Positions 16,596-24,092 of a stretch of 40,033 nucleotides of DNA are shown here, piece by piece. Position 1 is the stretch's first letter. Each line of letters begins with the position of its first letter. Made by a program: the position numbers and the translations under genes. Below the pieces are notes generated by a model. The model was not told where the DNA came from and searched no databases. It saw nothing but the letters and a program-made list of their open reading frames with translations. Source of the DNA: JAFAZJ01 sp050183765 (GTDB lineage: Bacteria; Pseudomonadota; Alphaproteobacteria; Reyranellales; Reyranellaceae); contig JBFXAZ010000044.1 of NCBI GenBank assembly GCA_050183765.1, positions 1-40,033 on the forward strand. The letters run 5' to 3'.

Positions 16596-16623
16596 TCCTT
16601 CGTCCCACCTCTTGGGCGAAGGA
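16596..16623. promoter_or_regulatory. candidate TetR operator
   Basis: TCCTTCG (16596-16602) and CGAAGGA (16617-16623) form inverted arms 14 bases apart, extended inward by CCC and GGG, within the 75-base gap between the divergent tetR and SDR genes. The position and symmetry suit a TetR dimer; no second copy was found to confirm it. Confidence 0.35.
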
Positions 16624-16636
16624 TCGGAGTGACATC

Positions 16637-17587
16637 ATGACGGATTCGCAGGCGTCGCCGCCCATCGTACTGACCGGCGCCACCTCGGGGGTCGGGCTGG
16701 AGGCAGCCCGCTGCCTGGCGCTCGATCGCTCGGTGCGCCTGATCGTCGGCGCACGCACGCCGGACCGCGCCGACGCCCTGCGGGCGGCCGTGCCGGCCGA
16801 TCGGCTGACCATCCTGCCGCTCGACACCTCGTCGCTGGCGTCGGTCGCCGCCTTCTGCGACGCCGTGGCCGCGCATGCCGGCCCCGCCCGTCTGCGTGCC
16901 GTCGCCTGCAACGCCGGTCTCCAGATTCTCGGACCGCCGCGACGATCCGCCGATGGATTCGAGCTCACCTTCGCCACCAACTACCTCGGCCACTTCGCGA
17001 TGGTGCATCGCCTGCTGCCGCATCTCGTGGACGGCGCGGCGATCGTGACCACTGCCAGCGGTACGCACAACCCGCATGAGCGCATGGCGCGCATCTTCGG
17101 CTTTCGCGGCGCGCTGTTCGCCGATGCCGAAACCGTCGCCGGCGGTATCCTCGACGCCACCGCGTCGCTCCAACAGGCGGCACTCGACCGATACGCCACC
17201 TCGAAGTTCTGCGACATCGTCCTCGCCCTCGACATGGCGCGTCGCCTGCCCGCCGCACGCGCCCGCTTCGTGGCCTTCGATCCGGGCCTGATGCCCGGTA
17301 CCGGACTGGCCCGCGATCGGTCGGCGGCGGAGCGCTGGGGGTGGTCGAACGTCATGCCGGTGCTGCGCATCTTCGGATCGAAGGTCAGCAGCGCCACGCG
17401 ATCGGGCAAGGCGCTGGCACGCCTCCTGGTCGACCCGGCCGTGGCGCCCGGGAGCGGCCTGCACATCGATTTCCGGCTGCGGCGCACCGAGCCATGGCCC
17501 GAAGCGCGACGTGCCGAGCTCGCCGCCGACCTCTACGACTTCAGTGCCCGCGCCTGCGGCATCCAGCCGGTGCCATATCTCGCCTGA
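16637..17587 (+). CDS. SDR family oxidoreductase (retinol/protochlorophyllide reductase-like)
   Basis: A 316-residue SDR with TGATSGVG at residues 13-20, CNAGLQ at 91-96, the TNYLGHF segment typical of the retinol dehydrogenase and protochlorophyllide reductase-like branch, and the catalytic residues Ser141, Tyr186 and Lys190 (YATSK). The start is ATG 16637 with GGAG upstream; a longer in-frame reading from 15665 crosses the tetR gene and is spurious. It is probably repressed by the divergent TetR protein. Substrate unknown. Confidence 0.88.
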   Translation: MTDSQASPPIVLTGATSGVGLEAARCLALDRSVRLIVGARTPDRADALRAAVPADRLTILPLDTSSLASVAAFCDAVAAHAGPARLRAVACNAGLQILGPPRRSADGFELTFATNYLGHFAMVHRLLPHLVDGAAIVTTASGTHNPHERMARIFGFRGALFADAETVAGGILDATASLQQAALDRYATSKFCDIVLALDMARRLPAARARFVAFDPGLMPGTGLARDRSAAERWGWSNVMPVLRIFGSKVSSATRSGKALARLLVDPAVAPGSGLHIDFRLRRTEPWPEARRAELAADLYDFSARACGIQPVPYLA

Positions 17588-17600
17588 GCCCACGGTCTCG

Positions 17601-17738
17601 AAGAAGGCCGGCGTCACGCACGCGGTGCTGCACAACACCTTCGGCGGCTACCACCACAGGCGCATGGAAGGCCGCACCATGGCCGATCATGTCAACGCCA
17701 TGCGGCGCTATCGCAAGGCGGTCGCCGATCTGCTCTGA
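17601..17738 (+). pseudogene. 3' relic of an LLM oxidoreductase
   Basis: The last 45 codons and stop of an LLM gene (KKAGVTHAVLHNTFGGYHH to the end AVADLL), with no matching sequence upstream. At both DNA and protein level it is nearly identical to the end of the LLM gene at 12091-12981, with mostly synonymous differences. It begins 13 bases after the SDR stop. It is the remnant of a second copy or of a partial duplication. Confidence 0.85.
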
Positions 17739-17847
17739 CTAGGAGCACGAGAAGTGCCTGCGGGCGTGGCAACGGAGCACTGCTTCCGACACGCGTAGAG
17801 GTAGAAATAGGAGCCCTGCGCTCTCGATCCTAGACTCCCTTGCAACA

Positions 17848-17866
17848 GGCCGACGACTCGTCGGCC
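17848..17866 (+). promoter_or_regulatory. conserved leader hairpin upstream of the toxin gene
   Basis: GGCCGACG and CGTCGGCC form a perfect 8-bp stem with a 3-base loop (ACT). Copy 2 at 21351-21369 keeps the stem exactly and changes only the loop (ACA). It lies 16 bases before the mini-ORF start and may control expression. Confidence 0.5.
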
Positions 17867-17882
17867 GTTGAGAGGGGTTAGG

Positions 17883-17909
17883 ATGTCTATTGCACGCGTG
17901 GTCCGCTGA
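17883..17909 (+). CDS. 8-residue leader peptide coupled to the toxin gene
   Basis: ATG 17883 encodes MSIARVVR, with a GAGAGGGG Shine-Dalgarno upstream, and its TGA overlaps the toxin ATG as TGATG. The duplicated copy at 21386-21412 encodes MSLARVVR with the same overlap. The retained frame, length and overlap suggest that translation of the toxin is coupled to the peptide. Confidence 0.5.
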   Translation: MSIARVVR

Positions 17910-20449
17910 TGGCGGGCCGAATCAGGATCGAGCCGTACAAGCCGCTCGACATCAACACCTCGCCGGTGCCCGGCGGCGGCTATATCCGCGTCGATGCCAG
18001 CGCCGGCAGGTTCAGCCCCTCGCCGCTGACGCAGCTTGGCCTGCAGGCCGCCGAGGGCGCAGCCGCCATCGCCACGGTGGCCGCCCACCACTTCGCCACC
18101 GACAACGAGGCCGTGGTCAAGGCCGCCGACACGCGGTTGAGCGAGACCGAGCAGGCGCTGCTCTTCGATCCGCAGGCCGGCTACCTCAACCGGCAAGGCC
18201 AGGACGCGCTGACGCAGGCACCTGCAGTACTCGAGGCGTACCGCGCGGCGCAGGACCGCGAGTTGGCGGCGACGGCGAACGACGATCAGCATCAGATGCT
18301 GCGGCAGCTCAACGAGCGCCGGCTGGCGAGCTTCAACACCGTGGTCGAGCGCCACGGCGCCGCCGAGCGACTGCGCTGGCACGACCAGGCCGGCGACAAT
18401 CGCATCGCACTGATGCAGGCCGACGCCGCGCTGCACTGGAGCGATGACGCCCTGCTGCGCCGCGCGCTGGGCACGGTCCGCGCGGAAGTGCGGGAGAAGG
18501 CCGGACGCCACGCATGGGATACGGCGCTGACCGAGTCGGCGTTGCGCCAGCAAACCAGCCGCACGCTGGCATCGGCGATCACGGCGGCGGTCGACCGCGA
18601 TCCCGACCGCGCGCAGGACCTGCGTACGCGTTACGACCACCATATCGAGCCGTCCGATCGCGCGCCGCTGGACGCGATGCTTGCCGAGGCCCAGGTCCGG
18701 GCGCGCGCACAGCGGGCAAGCGCCGAGATCCTGAACGCTACGCCGCCTGAAGGCCACCACCCGACGCCGTGGCAGCTGCAGCAGGCCGAGGCGATTGCCG
18801 AGCCTGCTGTTCGCGTTGCCACCGTCCGCACTCTGCGCGCCGCTGCCGCGGCGGCAGACGCACGCGCCCGCACGCTCGCCGAGCAGGTCCTGACGCGCGT
18901 GCTGAAGGGCGGCCTGACCGACTTCTCGCAGATCCCGGTGAACGAGTGGGTCGCGCTCGCCCCCGACCGCCGTCGGGCAATTGAGACGCGGATCGACCAC
19001 AACGCGGCGGGCACCGAGCCGCCGGCAAATCCCGCGCTGGTCGATGAGCTGGCGACGCAGATGACCGAGGCGCTAGGCGCCTTCGCACGCCGGGATCTCG
19101 TGCCCTCGGTCGCCCACCTGCCGCTACCGCAGTGGCAACGCTTCCGCGACCTGCAGGCCGGCGTCCGACGCAACGACCCTGCGATCGAGGACGAGGTCTA
19201 CGCCATCAAGCGCGGCCTTCAGTTGGCCTCAAAGTTCCTGCCCGCGGACACGCCGGACGACTTCGCCACTGGCTACCGCGCCGAGCTCGTCGACGAAGTC
19301 GACACCTGGCGCCGTGTCGCTGGCAAGAGCCCGCATGATGCCGCCATCACCGACATGCTCCGGCGAATCCAAACTGAGCAATACATTGCGCGCTCGCTCG
19401 AATCGGATCCTCGCTTTGAACCCGAGTATCGCCAGCTCGCAGGCGGCGATACCACGACCTACGGGCGCGCCCTTGCCCTTTGGAGAGCGATGATCACCAT
19501 CGTGGGTCGGACTCAAGGTCGCGAAGCCATGCGTCAGGCCATGCGCTCCCTGCCGAAAATCGGCGACGCCGATCAAATCGACGATCTCGCCACGGCAGTC
19601 GAACTCGTCCCCGCTAAGAAATTTCCGGCCCGAATCAATCCAAATGGCCAGACGGTCTACTACGACCCGCAGCGCAACCGGTTTGTCGTAAGGAACCTGC
19701 ACGGGAACGGCTTCTGGGTAGTCTTCGATGAGGACGGCAGAGTCATCGGAACTTTCCCTCTCGGGGATCTAGACACCCCCGTGCCGCGCACTGCGCAACC
19801 AGACGACCTTGAGGAACTTTGGCAGATCCCGCCGTTCGTCCCGCCCACAATTCCGCCGCCTGTTTACCCTGGCCGGCCGATCGACCGGCCGAGGCCGCCA
19901 ACGATCCTCAAGGGGCCGGACATCGACGCACCACGGCCACCGACAATCCTCGAGGGCCCCAACATTGATGCGCCGCGGCCTCCGACCATCCTCACAGGTC
20001 CGGACATCGATGCGGCGCAGCCACCCACGATCTACGAGTCACGGGAAAGACCCCGGCATCACAATATTCCTCAGTTCCTATGGAATCCCAATCGCAAGTC
20101 CGGTTTACCACCCAGGTTCAAGTTTCGTAAGGAAGTGAGAGACTTCTTCGCCGATGCCGTTACCGAGATCCCGCACGATGAACACTGGGACTACCTGCAT
20201 AAAGCGTACAACGCTGTAGCAGAGAGGGCTATGCGAGCGTACCTCAAACAGGCGAAGGACGAGCGTGAAACAGAAGAACAGTTCGCGTGGAGGATGAGCC
20301 GCACACAGGCGGAAGAGTGCTACGCATTTATCGTGCACTATATCCTGAACCCGCCAGCAACGGACGATGAAGCCGAAGCACGCGACAACACGCGTGCCAG
20401 AGCTTTTCTACTGAACGTTTTCCGGTATGAGAAGAAGAAGAAGAGGTAG
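17909..20449 (+). CDS. polymorphic toxin with phage-virion-like N-terminal region
   Basis: An 846-residue modular protein. The N-terminal ~330 residues are helical and resemble internal or tail-associated virion proteins of alphaproteobacterial phages (IEPYKPL, IRVDASAG, LFDPQAGYLNRQGQDAL); this is from memory of such proteins, not a search. After a long middle region come three to four copies of a 14-residue unit PRPPTIL-x-GPxIDA (residues 661 to about 708), a typical exposed linker. The last ~130 residues start with RHHNIPQF (His717-His718) and include a later EHWDYLHKAYN, a layout like HNH-superfamily nuclease toxins; activity is inferred. An immunity candidate follows after 23 bases. The C-terminal part is lower in GC than the N-terminus. 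Confidence 0.7.
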   Translation: MAGRIRIEPYKPLDINTSPVPGGGYIRVDASAGRFSPSPLTQLGLQAAEGAAAIATVAAHHFATDNEAVVKAADTRLSETEQALLFDPQAGYLNRQGQDALTQAPAVLEAYRAAQDRELAATANDDQHQMLRQLNERRLASFNTVVERHGAAERLRWHDQAGDNRIALMQADAALHWSDDALLRRALGTVRAEVREKAGRHAWDTALTESALRQQTSRTLASAITAAVDRDPDRAQDLRTRYDHHIEPSDRAPLDAMLAEAQVRARAQRASAEILNATPPEGHHPTPWQLQQAEAIAEPAVRVATVRTLRAAAAAADARARTLAEQVLTRVLKGGLTDFSQIPVNEWVALAPDRRRAIETRIDHNAAGTEPPANPALVDELATQMTEALGAFARRDLVPSVAHLPLPQWQRFRDLQAGVRRNDPAIEDEVYAIKRGLQLASKFLPADTPDDFATGYRAELVDEVDTWRRVAGKSPHDAAITDMLRRIQTEQYIARSLESDPRFEPEYRQLAGGDTTTYGRALALWRAMITIVGRTQGREAMRQAMRSLPKIGDADQIDDLATAVELVPAKKFPARINPNGQTVYYDPQRNRFVVRNLHGNGFWVVFDEDGRVIGTFPLGDLDTPVPRTAQPDDLEELWQIPPFVPPTIPPPVYPGRPIDRPRPPTILKGPDIDAPRPPTILEGPNIDAPRPPTILTGPDIDAAQPPTIYESRERPRHHNIPQFLWNPNRKSGLPPRFKFRKEVRDFFADAVTEIPHDEHWDYLHKAYNAVAERAMRAYLKQAKDERETEEQFAWRMSRTQAEECYAFIVHYILNPPATDDEAEARDNTRARAFLLNVFRYEKKKKR
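19889..20035 (+). repeat. 42-bp tandem coding repeats (proline-rich linker)
   Basis: Three full copies and one degenerate copy of a 14-codon unit encoding PRPPTIL-x-GPxIDA. They separate the long N-terminal part of the toxin from its C-terminal domain and mark a natural exchange point for toxin modules. Confidence 0.85.
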
Positions 20450-20472
20450 CATAGTTGATGCAGGAGATTCAC

Positions 20473-21219
20473 ATGACGGAAGAGCAAGAGTCTGCTCGAA
20501 TTGCGCGGGAGTTGCTCAACGTTTCACCCGACGTCAAACAGACATACGCCTGCCCTAAAGAGGAGGATGGTATCCAAGATTTCATTTTCTGGACGAGTCG
20601 CCTTGTGACAACGGATGAGATGATCATAATTTGTCGGAATATGGCGGCGGTCATCCGGCGAGAGATACCGGAAAGGCGAGACGGATGGGCTGCCGCGATT
20701 TATCCCTCGAACCTTCCGCCCACCGCGATGGGGGTCTATCACATCGGCTGGGCGGGGCGTCCCGACGAGTGGCATCTCAACGAGGGCCAGGAGCGTAAGT
20801 CCACAGATCACGCAGACTGGCTGACGTTTCGCAGCCGTCTACAAGCGGCGGTCGCCGCGCTCGGGATCGAAGAAGAGCGAGATGACGACGATAGTGATTT
20901 CAAGGTATCCGACGGTGAATACGGCGGTCAGAAAGGTCCGCTGCAGCAAACGCTTTTTGTCAACAATCCCGAATTTCTGACGCAGGAGTTGATCGCCGCG
21001 ATCCAAACCGCGCTCCGAGCCGGTCGTACTGGCGAAGTTGTAAAGATTTTCCCTGCCTTCGGCGAGCCGTTTGATTCGCTCTGGGAGGGGATCGAAGTCA
21101 GATCCGATAGCGTAGTGGAACGATGGGACAGGCAGGAGGCAGAACAGCTGCTCGGCGACCGGCTGAAGATCCCTCGCTACGCTACAGGGGCCGCAGACGG
21201 CCCCGAGGATGACAGGTGA
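20473..21219 (+). CDS. probable immunity protein for the preceding toxin
   Basis: A 248-residue cytoplasmic, acidic protein with a strongly charged stretch EEERDDDDSD near residues 130-140. No signal peptide or membrane segment. The start is ATG 20473 after AGGAG (20462-20466); in-frame TTG and ATG codons at 20455 and 20458 lack a site. No family is recognised. The assignment as immunity rests on its position 23 bases after the toxin stop, the same strand, acidity, and the parallel with the second cassette, where a colicin D-type immunity gene holds the same place. Confidence 0.6.
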   Translation: MTEEQESARIARELLNVSPDVKQTYACPKEEDGIQDFIFWTSRLVTTDEMIIICRNMAAVIRREIPERRDGWAAAIYPSNLPPTAMGVYHIGWAGRPDEWHLNEGQERKSTDHADWLTFRSRLQAAVAALGIEEERDDDDSDFKVSDGEYGGQKGPLQQTLFVNNPEFLTQELIAAIQTALRAGRTGEVVKIFPAFGEPFDSLWEGIEVRSDSVVERWDRQEAEQLLGDRLKIPRYATGAADGPEDDR

Positions 21220-21253
21220 CTACGAATTTGTACCCGCGCCGCTAGGAATGCCT

Positions 21254-21534
21254 GAAGCGCCTGCGGGCGTGGCAACGGACCACTGCTTTCGCCACGCGTA
21301 GAGGTAGAATTCGGAACTCTGCGCTCTCGATCCTAGACTCCCTTGCAATAGGCCGACGACACGTCGGCCGTTGAAAGGGATCTGGATGTCTCTCGCACGC
21401 GTGGTCCGCTGATGGCGGGCCCGATCAAAATCGAGCCGTACAAGCCGCTCGATGCCAACACATCGCCCGTACCCTGTAGCGGATACATCCGCGTCGATGC
21501 CAGCGCCGGCGAGTTCGGCCCGTCGCCGCTGGCG
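21254..21534 (+). repeat. 281-bp direct repeat, copy 2
   Basis: Second copy of the block at 17751-18031, aligned without a length change, including the leader hairpin (21351-21369), mini-ORF (21386-21412) and the start of the toxin reading frame (ATG 21412). Similarity stops abruptly after CGCCGCTGGCG, where a different sequence encoding a colicin D-like tail begins. Confidence 0.88.
21386..21412 (+). CDS. 8-residue leader peptide, second copy
   Basis: Encodes MSLARVVR from ATG 21386, with GAAAGGGA upstream and the stop overlapping ATG 21412 as TGATG, as in copy 1 at 17883. Confidence 0.4.
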   Translation: MSLARVVR

Positions 21535-21761
21535 CCCAGAACAATCAAACGTTGGCTGCGTTCGAGAAAGCGCTTAGGGCACATGTCGATGCGGCCACAA
21601 CGGCGGTCCGAGTCGGAACCTATCGTGGACTCCCCGCCACTCACTACGTCGATCGCGTCACGGGATTGAATGTCATGGTAGATGCGACCGGAAAGTTCTG
21701 GTCCGCGTGGAAATTGAGTCCCGCACAACTGCAAGACGTCCTCTTACGAGGTTCCTTGTGA
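21412..21761 (+). pseudogene. orphan toxin cassette: N-terminal stub joined out of frame to a truncated colicin D-like domain
   Basis: ATG 21412 opens a frame that repeats the first ~41 residues of the large toxin and then runs into unrelated residues, ending at 21669. In another frame, about 21535-21761, reads AQNNQTLAAFEKALRAHV, GTYRGLPATHYVDRVTGLN, WKLSPAQLQDVLLRGSL and stop; this matches my memory of the C-terminal half of the colicin D tRNase domain. The upstream half of that domain, with the KHxxDFG-like segment and the catalytic His, is missing. The two parts are in different frames, so no active toxin is expected. A TTG at 21552 could start the tail alone. Confidence 0.75.
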
Positions 21762-21769
21762 GAAAGCCA

Positions 21770-22078
21770 ATGACTGACCCCAGCGAGCCCTACAAAGCAC
21801 TATTGGACCTGTACGCCGCCAACAAGCTTCCAACGGAGGAGTTCTGCCGACGGTACGACGCATTGTTTCTTGCCGATGATACGATGTTCGAGCATGGCCT
21901 TTACGAGATCCTCAATGACCTGTTCATCGACTGCGAAGCTCTGACATCGAATCCCAGGCTGCTCGCCGAGCGTCCATACTACCATCTCGACGAAAAGCAG
22001 TTCCGCAAAAAGGCAGAACAGGCGGCTATTCTTCTTGGTCGGTGGCGAGCAAGCAGGACCGCTGACAACGCGGGATGA
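21770..22078 (+). CDS. colicin D-type immunity protein
   Basis: A 102-residue acidic, helical protein matching the pattern of the colicin D immunity (Colicin_immun) family: LLDLYAANKLPTEEFCRRYD at the N-terminus, GLYEILNDLF in the middle and YYHLDEKQFRKK near the end. In the known pair, the immunity protein blocks the active site of the tRNA-cleaving domain. ATG 21770 is the conservative start; GTG 21758 overlaps the toxin-tail stop as GTGA and has ACGAGG upstream, so coupled translation from GTG is possible. The gene appears intact although its toxin is not, so it could still protect against related toxins from other cells. Confidence 0.8.
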   Translation: MTDPSEPYKALLDLYAANKLPTEEFCRRYDALFLADDTMFEHGLYEILNDLFIDCEALTSNPRLLAERPYYHLDEKQFRKKAEQAAILLGRWRASRTADNAG

Positions 22079-22140
22079 CGGTCGCTGCCTCAACAGAGGT
22101 AGTGGCTGAACGCTTGGAGAGGGCAGATCGGGTCCCCGGA

Positions 22141-22992
22141 TCAGGTATCCGCCAGCGCCTTCAGCATCCGGTCACGTGCCGCCACGTCACCCTCATCGTG
22201 AACCGGCTGCACGCAGACATGCGTGGCGCCTGCCGTGAAGTGCGCGCGCAGGCCGCGCTTGACGGTCTCGGCGTCGCCCCACAGGCACATCGCGTCGATG
22301 AAGCGATCGCTGCCGCCGTTCGACAGGTCCTCCTCGGTGAAGCCCTCGCGCAGCCAGTTGTTGCGGTAGTTGGGCAGCACCATGTAGCGCGCCAGCTCCT
22401 TGCGGCCCAGCGCGCGGGCCTTGGCCGCGTCGGTCTCGATGGTGACCTTCTGCTCGACCGCGAGGATCTTCGACGGACCGAGGATCTTGGCGGCCTGCGC
22501 GGTGTGCCTGGGCGTGACGTTGTAGGGCACGGCGCCCATCGACAGCTCGCCGCTCAGCGCCAGCATCTTCGGCCCCAGGGCCGCGACCACGACCGGCTGG
22601 CCGGGATTGTCCTTGTTGATGCCCTCGAGATACGCACGCATGGCGCCCAGCGGCTTGTCGTAGCGATGGCCGCGCAGGCCCTCGACCATCGGGATGTGGC
22701 TGACGCCCAGGCCGAGGATGAAGCGATCGCCGTACAGCGCGTTGAGCGAGATCACGGCGCGCCGCGCGGTGAAGGCGTCGCGGGCGTAGATGTTGGCGAT
22801 CGAGCTGCCGATCACCAGCTTCTCGCTGTTGGCGAGCAGGAAGGCGGCCATCGACATCGACTCGAAGCCGCGCGATTCCGGATACCAGTAGGCCGAATAG
22901 CCATTGCCCTCGATGGTGCGCAGGAGCGCGCGCAGGCCCGCGCCGTCGAGCTTGTCGACCGAATACCACACACCCAGACGCCCGAGCTTCAT
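22141..22992 (-). CDS. LLM-class F420-dependent oxidoreductase (MSMEG_4141-like)
   Basis: A 283-residue luciferase-like oxidoreductase. The N-terminus MKLGRLGVWYSVDKL, the YWYPESRGFESM segment, SSIANIYARD and LGLGVSHIPMVEGLRG match the MSMEG_4141-type branch assigned to F420. The start ATG 22992 overlaps the stop of the upstream LLM gene as TGATG, so the two LLM proteins are translationally coupled and may act together. Substrate unknown. Confidence 0.88.
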   Translation of the reverse strand: MKLGRLGVWYSVDKLDGAGLRALLRTIEGNGYSAYWYPESRGFESMSMAAFLLANSEKLVIGSSIANIYARDAFTARRAVISLNALYGDRFILGLGVSHIPMVEGLRGHRYDKPLGAMRAYLEGINKDNPGQPVVVAALGPKMLALSGELSMGAVPYNVTPRHTAQAAKILGPSKILAVEQKVTIETDAAKARALGRKELARYMVLPNYRNNWLREGFTEEDLSNGGSDRFIDAMCLWGDAETVKRGLRAHFTAGATHVCVQPVHDEGDVAARDRMLKALADT

Positions 22993-24092
22993 CACGCGGC
23001 CCTCCCGAGAATCGTATTGCGCACAGGAGCCAGACTCCGCCCCTGGATGTCCTGCGCCAGACCGCGCAGCGTGTCCTTGTCCTTCGCCGTCTTCACCGCG
23101 ATCGAGAACTCGCAATGCGTGACCACGTTGCCGTACCGCTCGGTCAGTTTCCTGGCGATCTGGTCGTAGGTGGCGATGGTGACGAAGGTGTGCAGCACAT
23201 CGTCGCTGATGTGCTGCGGCATCTCCTCCCAGCGCTGGGCGCGCGAGAGCAATTTCAGCTTGTCGGCGAGGTCGCCCAGGCCGAGATGGGCGAAGGCGGC
23301 GCGGTATTGCGGCGTCGAGGCGTAGAACGAGATGCGGGCGCGCGTGTCTTCCACCTTGGGCACCAGTTCGGCCTCGGTGGCGGCGGTCGCGATCAGCGGC
23401 TTCATGCAGACTTCGAATCTGTCGAGCGTGCGGCCGGCGCGCTGGGCACCCTCGCGGATCGCCGGCAGCATCACCTGCTCGATGTACGAGGGCGTGCACA
23501 CCGGATGCGCGCGCACGCCGTCGGCGACCTCGCCGCAGATGCGGCTCATGATCGGGTTCACCGCGGCGATGTGGATCGGGATGTCGGGATGCTCGATCGG
23601 GCCGGGGTTGAACAGCGGCACCATCAGGTTGATGGTGTAGTGCTCGCCCTGCACGTCGAGCCTGGTGCCGTTCTGCCAGTGGTCCCAAACGGCGCGCACC
23701 GCGCGCACGTATTCGCGGATCCACGGCCCGGCGGGCGAGGCCTTCATGCCGAAGCGCCGCTCGATATGCGCGCGCACCTGCGTGCCCAGCCCCAGCTTGT
23801 GGCGGCCATGCGACAGCTTCTGCAGGGTCCACGCGCTCATCGCCGTGACCGTTGGGCTGCGCGGGAAGGCGATCGCCACCGAGGTGCCGAGCTTCAGCCG
23901 CTTCGTGCTCTGCGCCGCCAGCGCCAGCAGGATGAAGGGATCGTCCTTGGTCTCCTCGACCACCAGGCCGTCATAGCCGAGCTCCTCGAGCAGGGCCGCC
24001 TGGCCGGCGATGCTGTGCAGGTCCAGCGGCAACTCGGGCGCGCGCAGGCCGGGGTCGACCTTACCCAGCGGCAACAGGGTTTCGAGCAGCAT
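22992..24092 (-). CDS. LLM-class F420-dependent oxidoreductase (MSMEG_2256-like)
   Basis: A 366-residue luciferase-like oxidoreductase of the longer MSMEG_2256-type branch. Motifs are ELGYDGLVVEETKDDPF near residues 37-53, GTSVAIAFPRSPTVTA, LSHGRHKLGLGTQVRAHIERRFG and PIHIAAVNPIM. The start ATG 24092 lies inside the 3' end of the CobW gene, a 32-base overlap, so it is probably expressed from the same message. Paired with the coupled LLM gene downstream. Substrate unknown. Confidence 0.88.
   Translation of the reverse strand: MLLETLLPLGKVDPGLRAPELPLDLHSIAGQAALLEELGYDGLVVEETKDDPFILLALAAQSTKRLKLGTSVAIAFPRSPTVTAMSAWTLQKLSHGRHKLGLGTQVRAHIERRFGMKASPAGPWIREYVRAVRAVWDHWQNGTRLDVQGEHYTINLMVPLFNPGPIEHPDIPIHIAAVNPIMSRICGEVADGVRAHPVCTPSYIEQVMLPAIREGAQRAGRTLDRFEVCMKPLIATAATEAELVPKVEDTRARISFYASTPQYRAAFAHLGLGDLADKLKLLSRAQRWEEMPQHISDDVLHTFVTIATYDQIARKLTERYGNVVTHCEFSIAVKTAKDKDTLRGLAQDIQGRSLAPVRNTILGRAA

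Larger units (their letters stand above)
17751..18031 (+). repeat. 281-bp direct repeat, copy 1 (toxin leader and N-terminus)
   Basis: This block recurs with the same length at 21254-21534. It holds about 130 bases of non-coding leader, a hairpin at 17848-17866, an 8-codon mini-ORF and the first ~41 codons of the toxin gene. Most differences are scattered single bases, including in the leader, which suggests that the leader is functionally constrained or that the duplication is not very old. Confidence 0.88.

Noticed and set aside
15665..17587. 640-residue reading for the SDR
   Set aside because: The first 324 residues are antisense to the SDR/TetR genes; the Rossmann start and Shine-Dalgarno place the start at 16637.
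21552..21761. Stand-alone short toxin gene from TTG 21552
   Set aside because: The colicin D-like domain is missing its N-terminal catalytic half and sits out of frame behind the duplicated head, so it is treated as part of a broken cassette.
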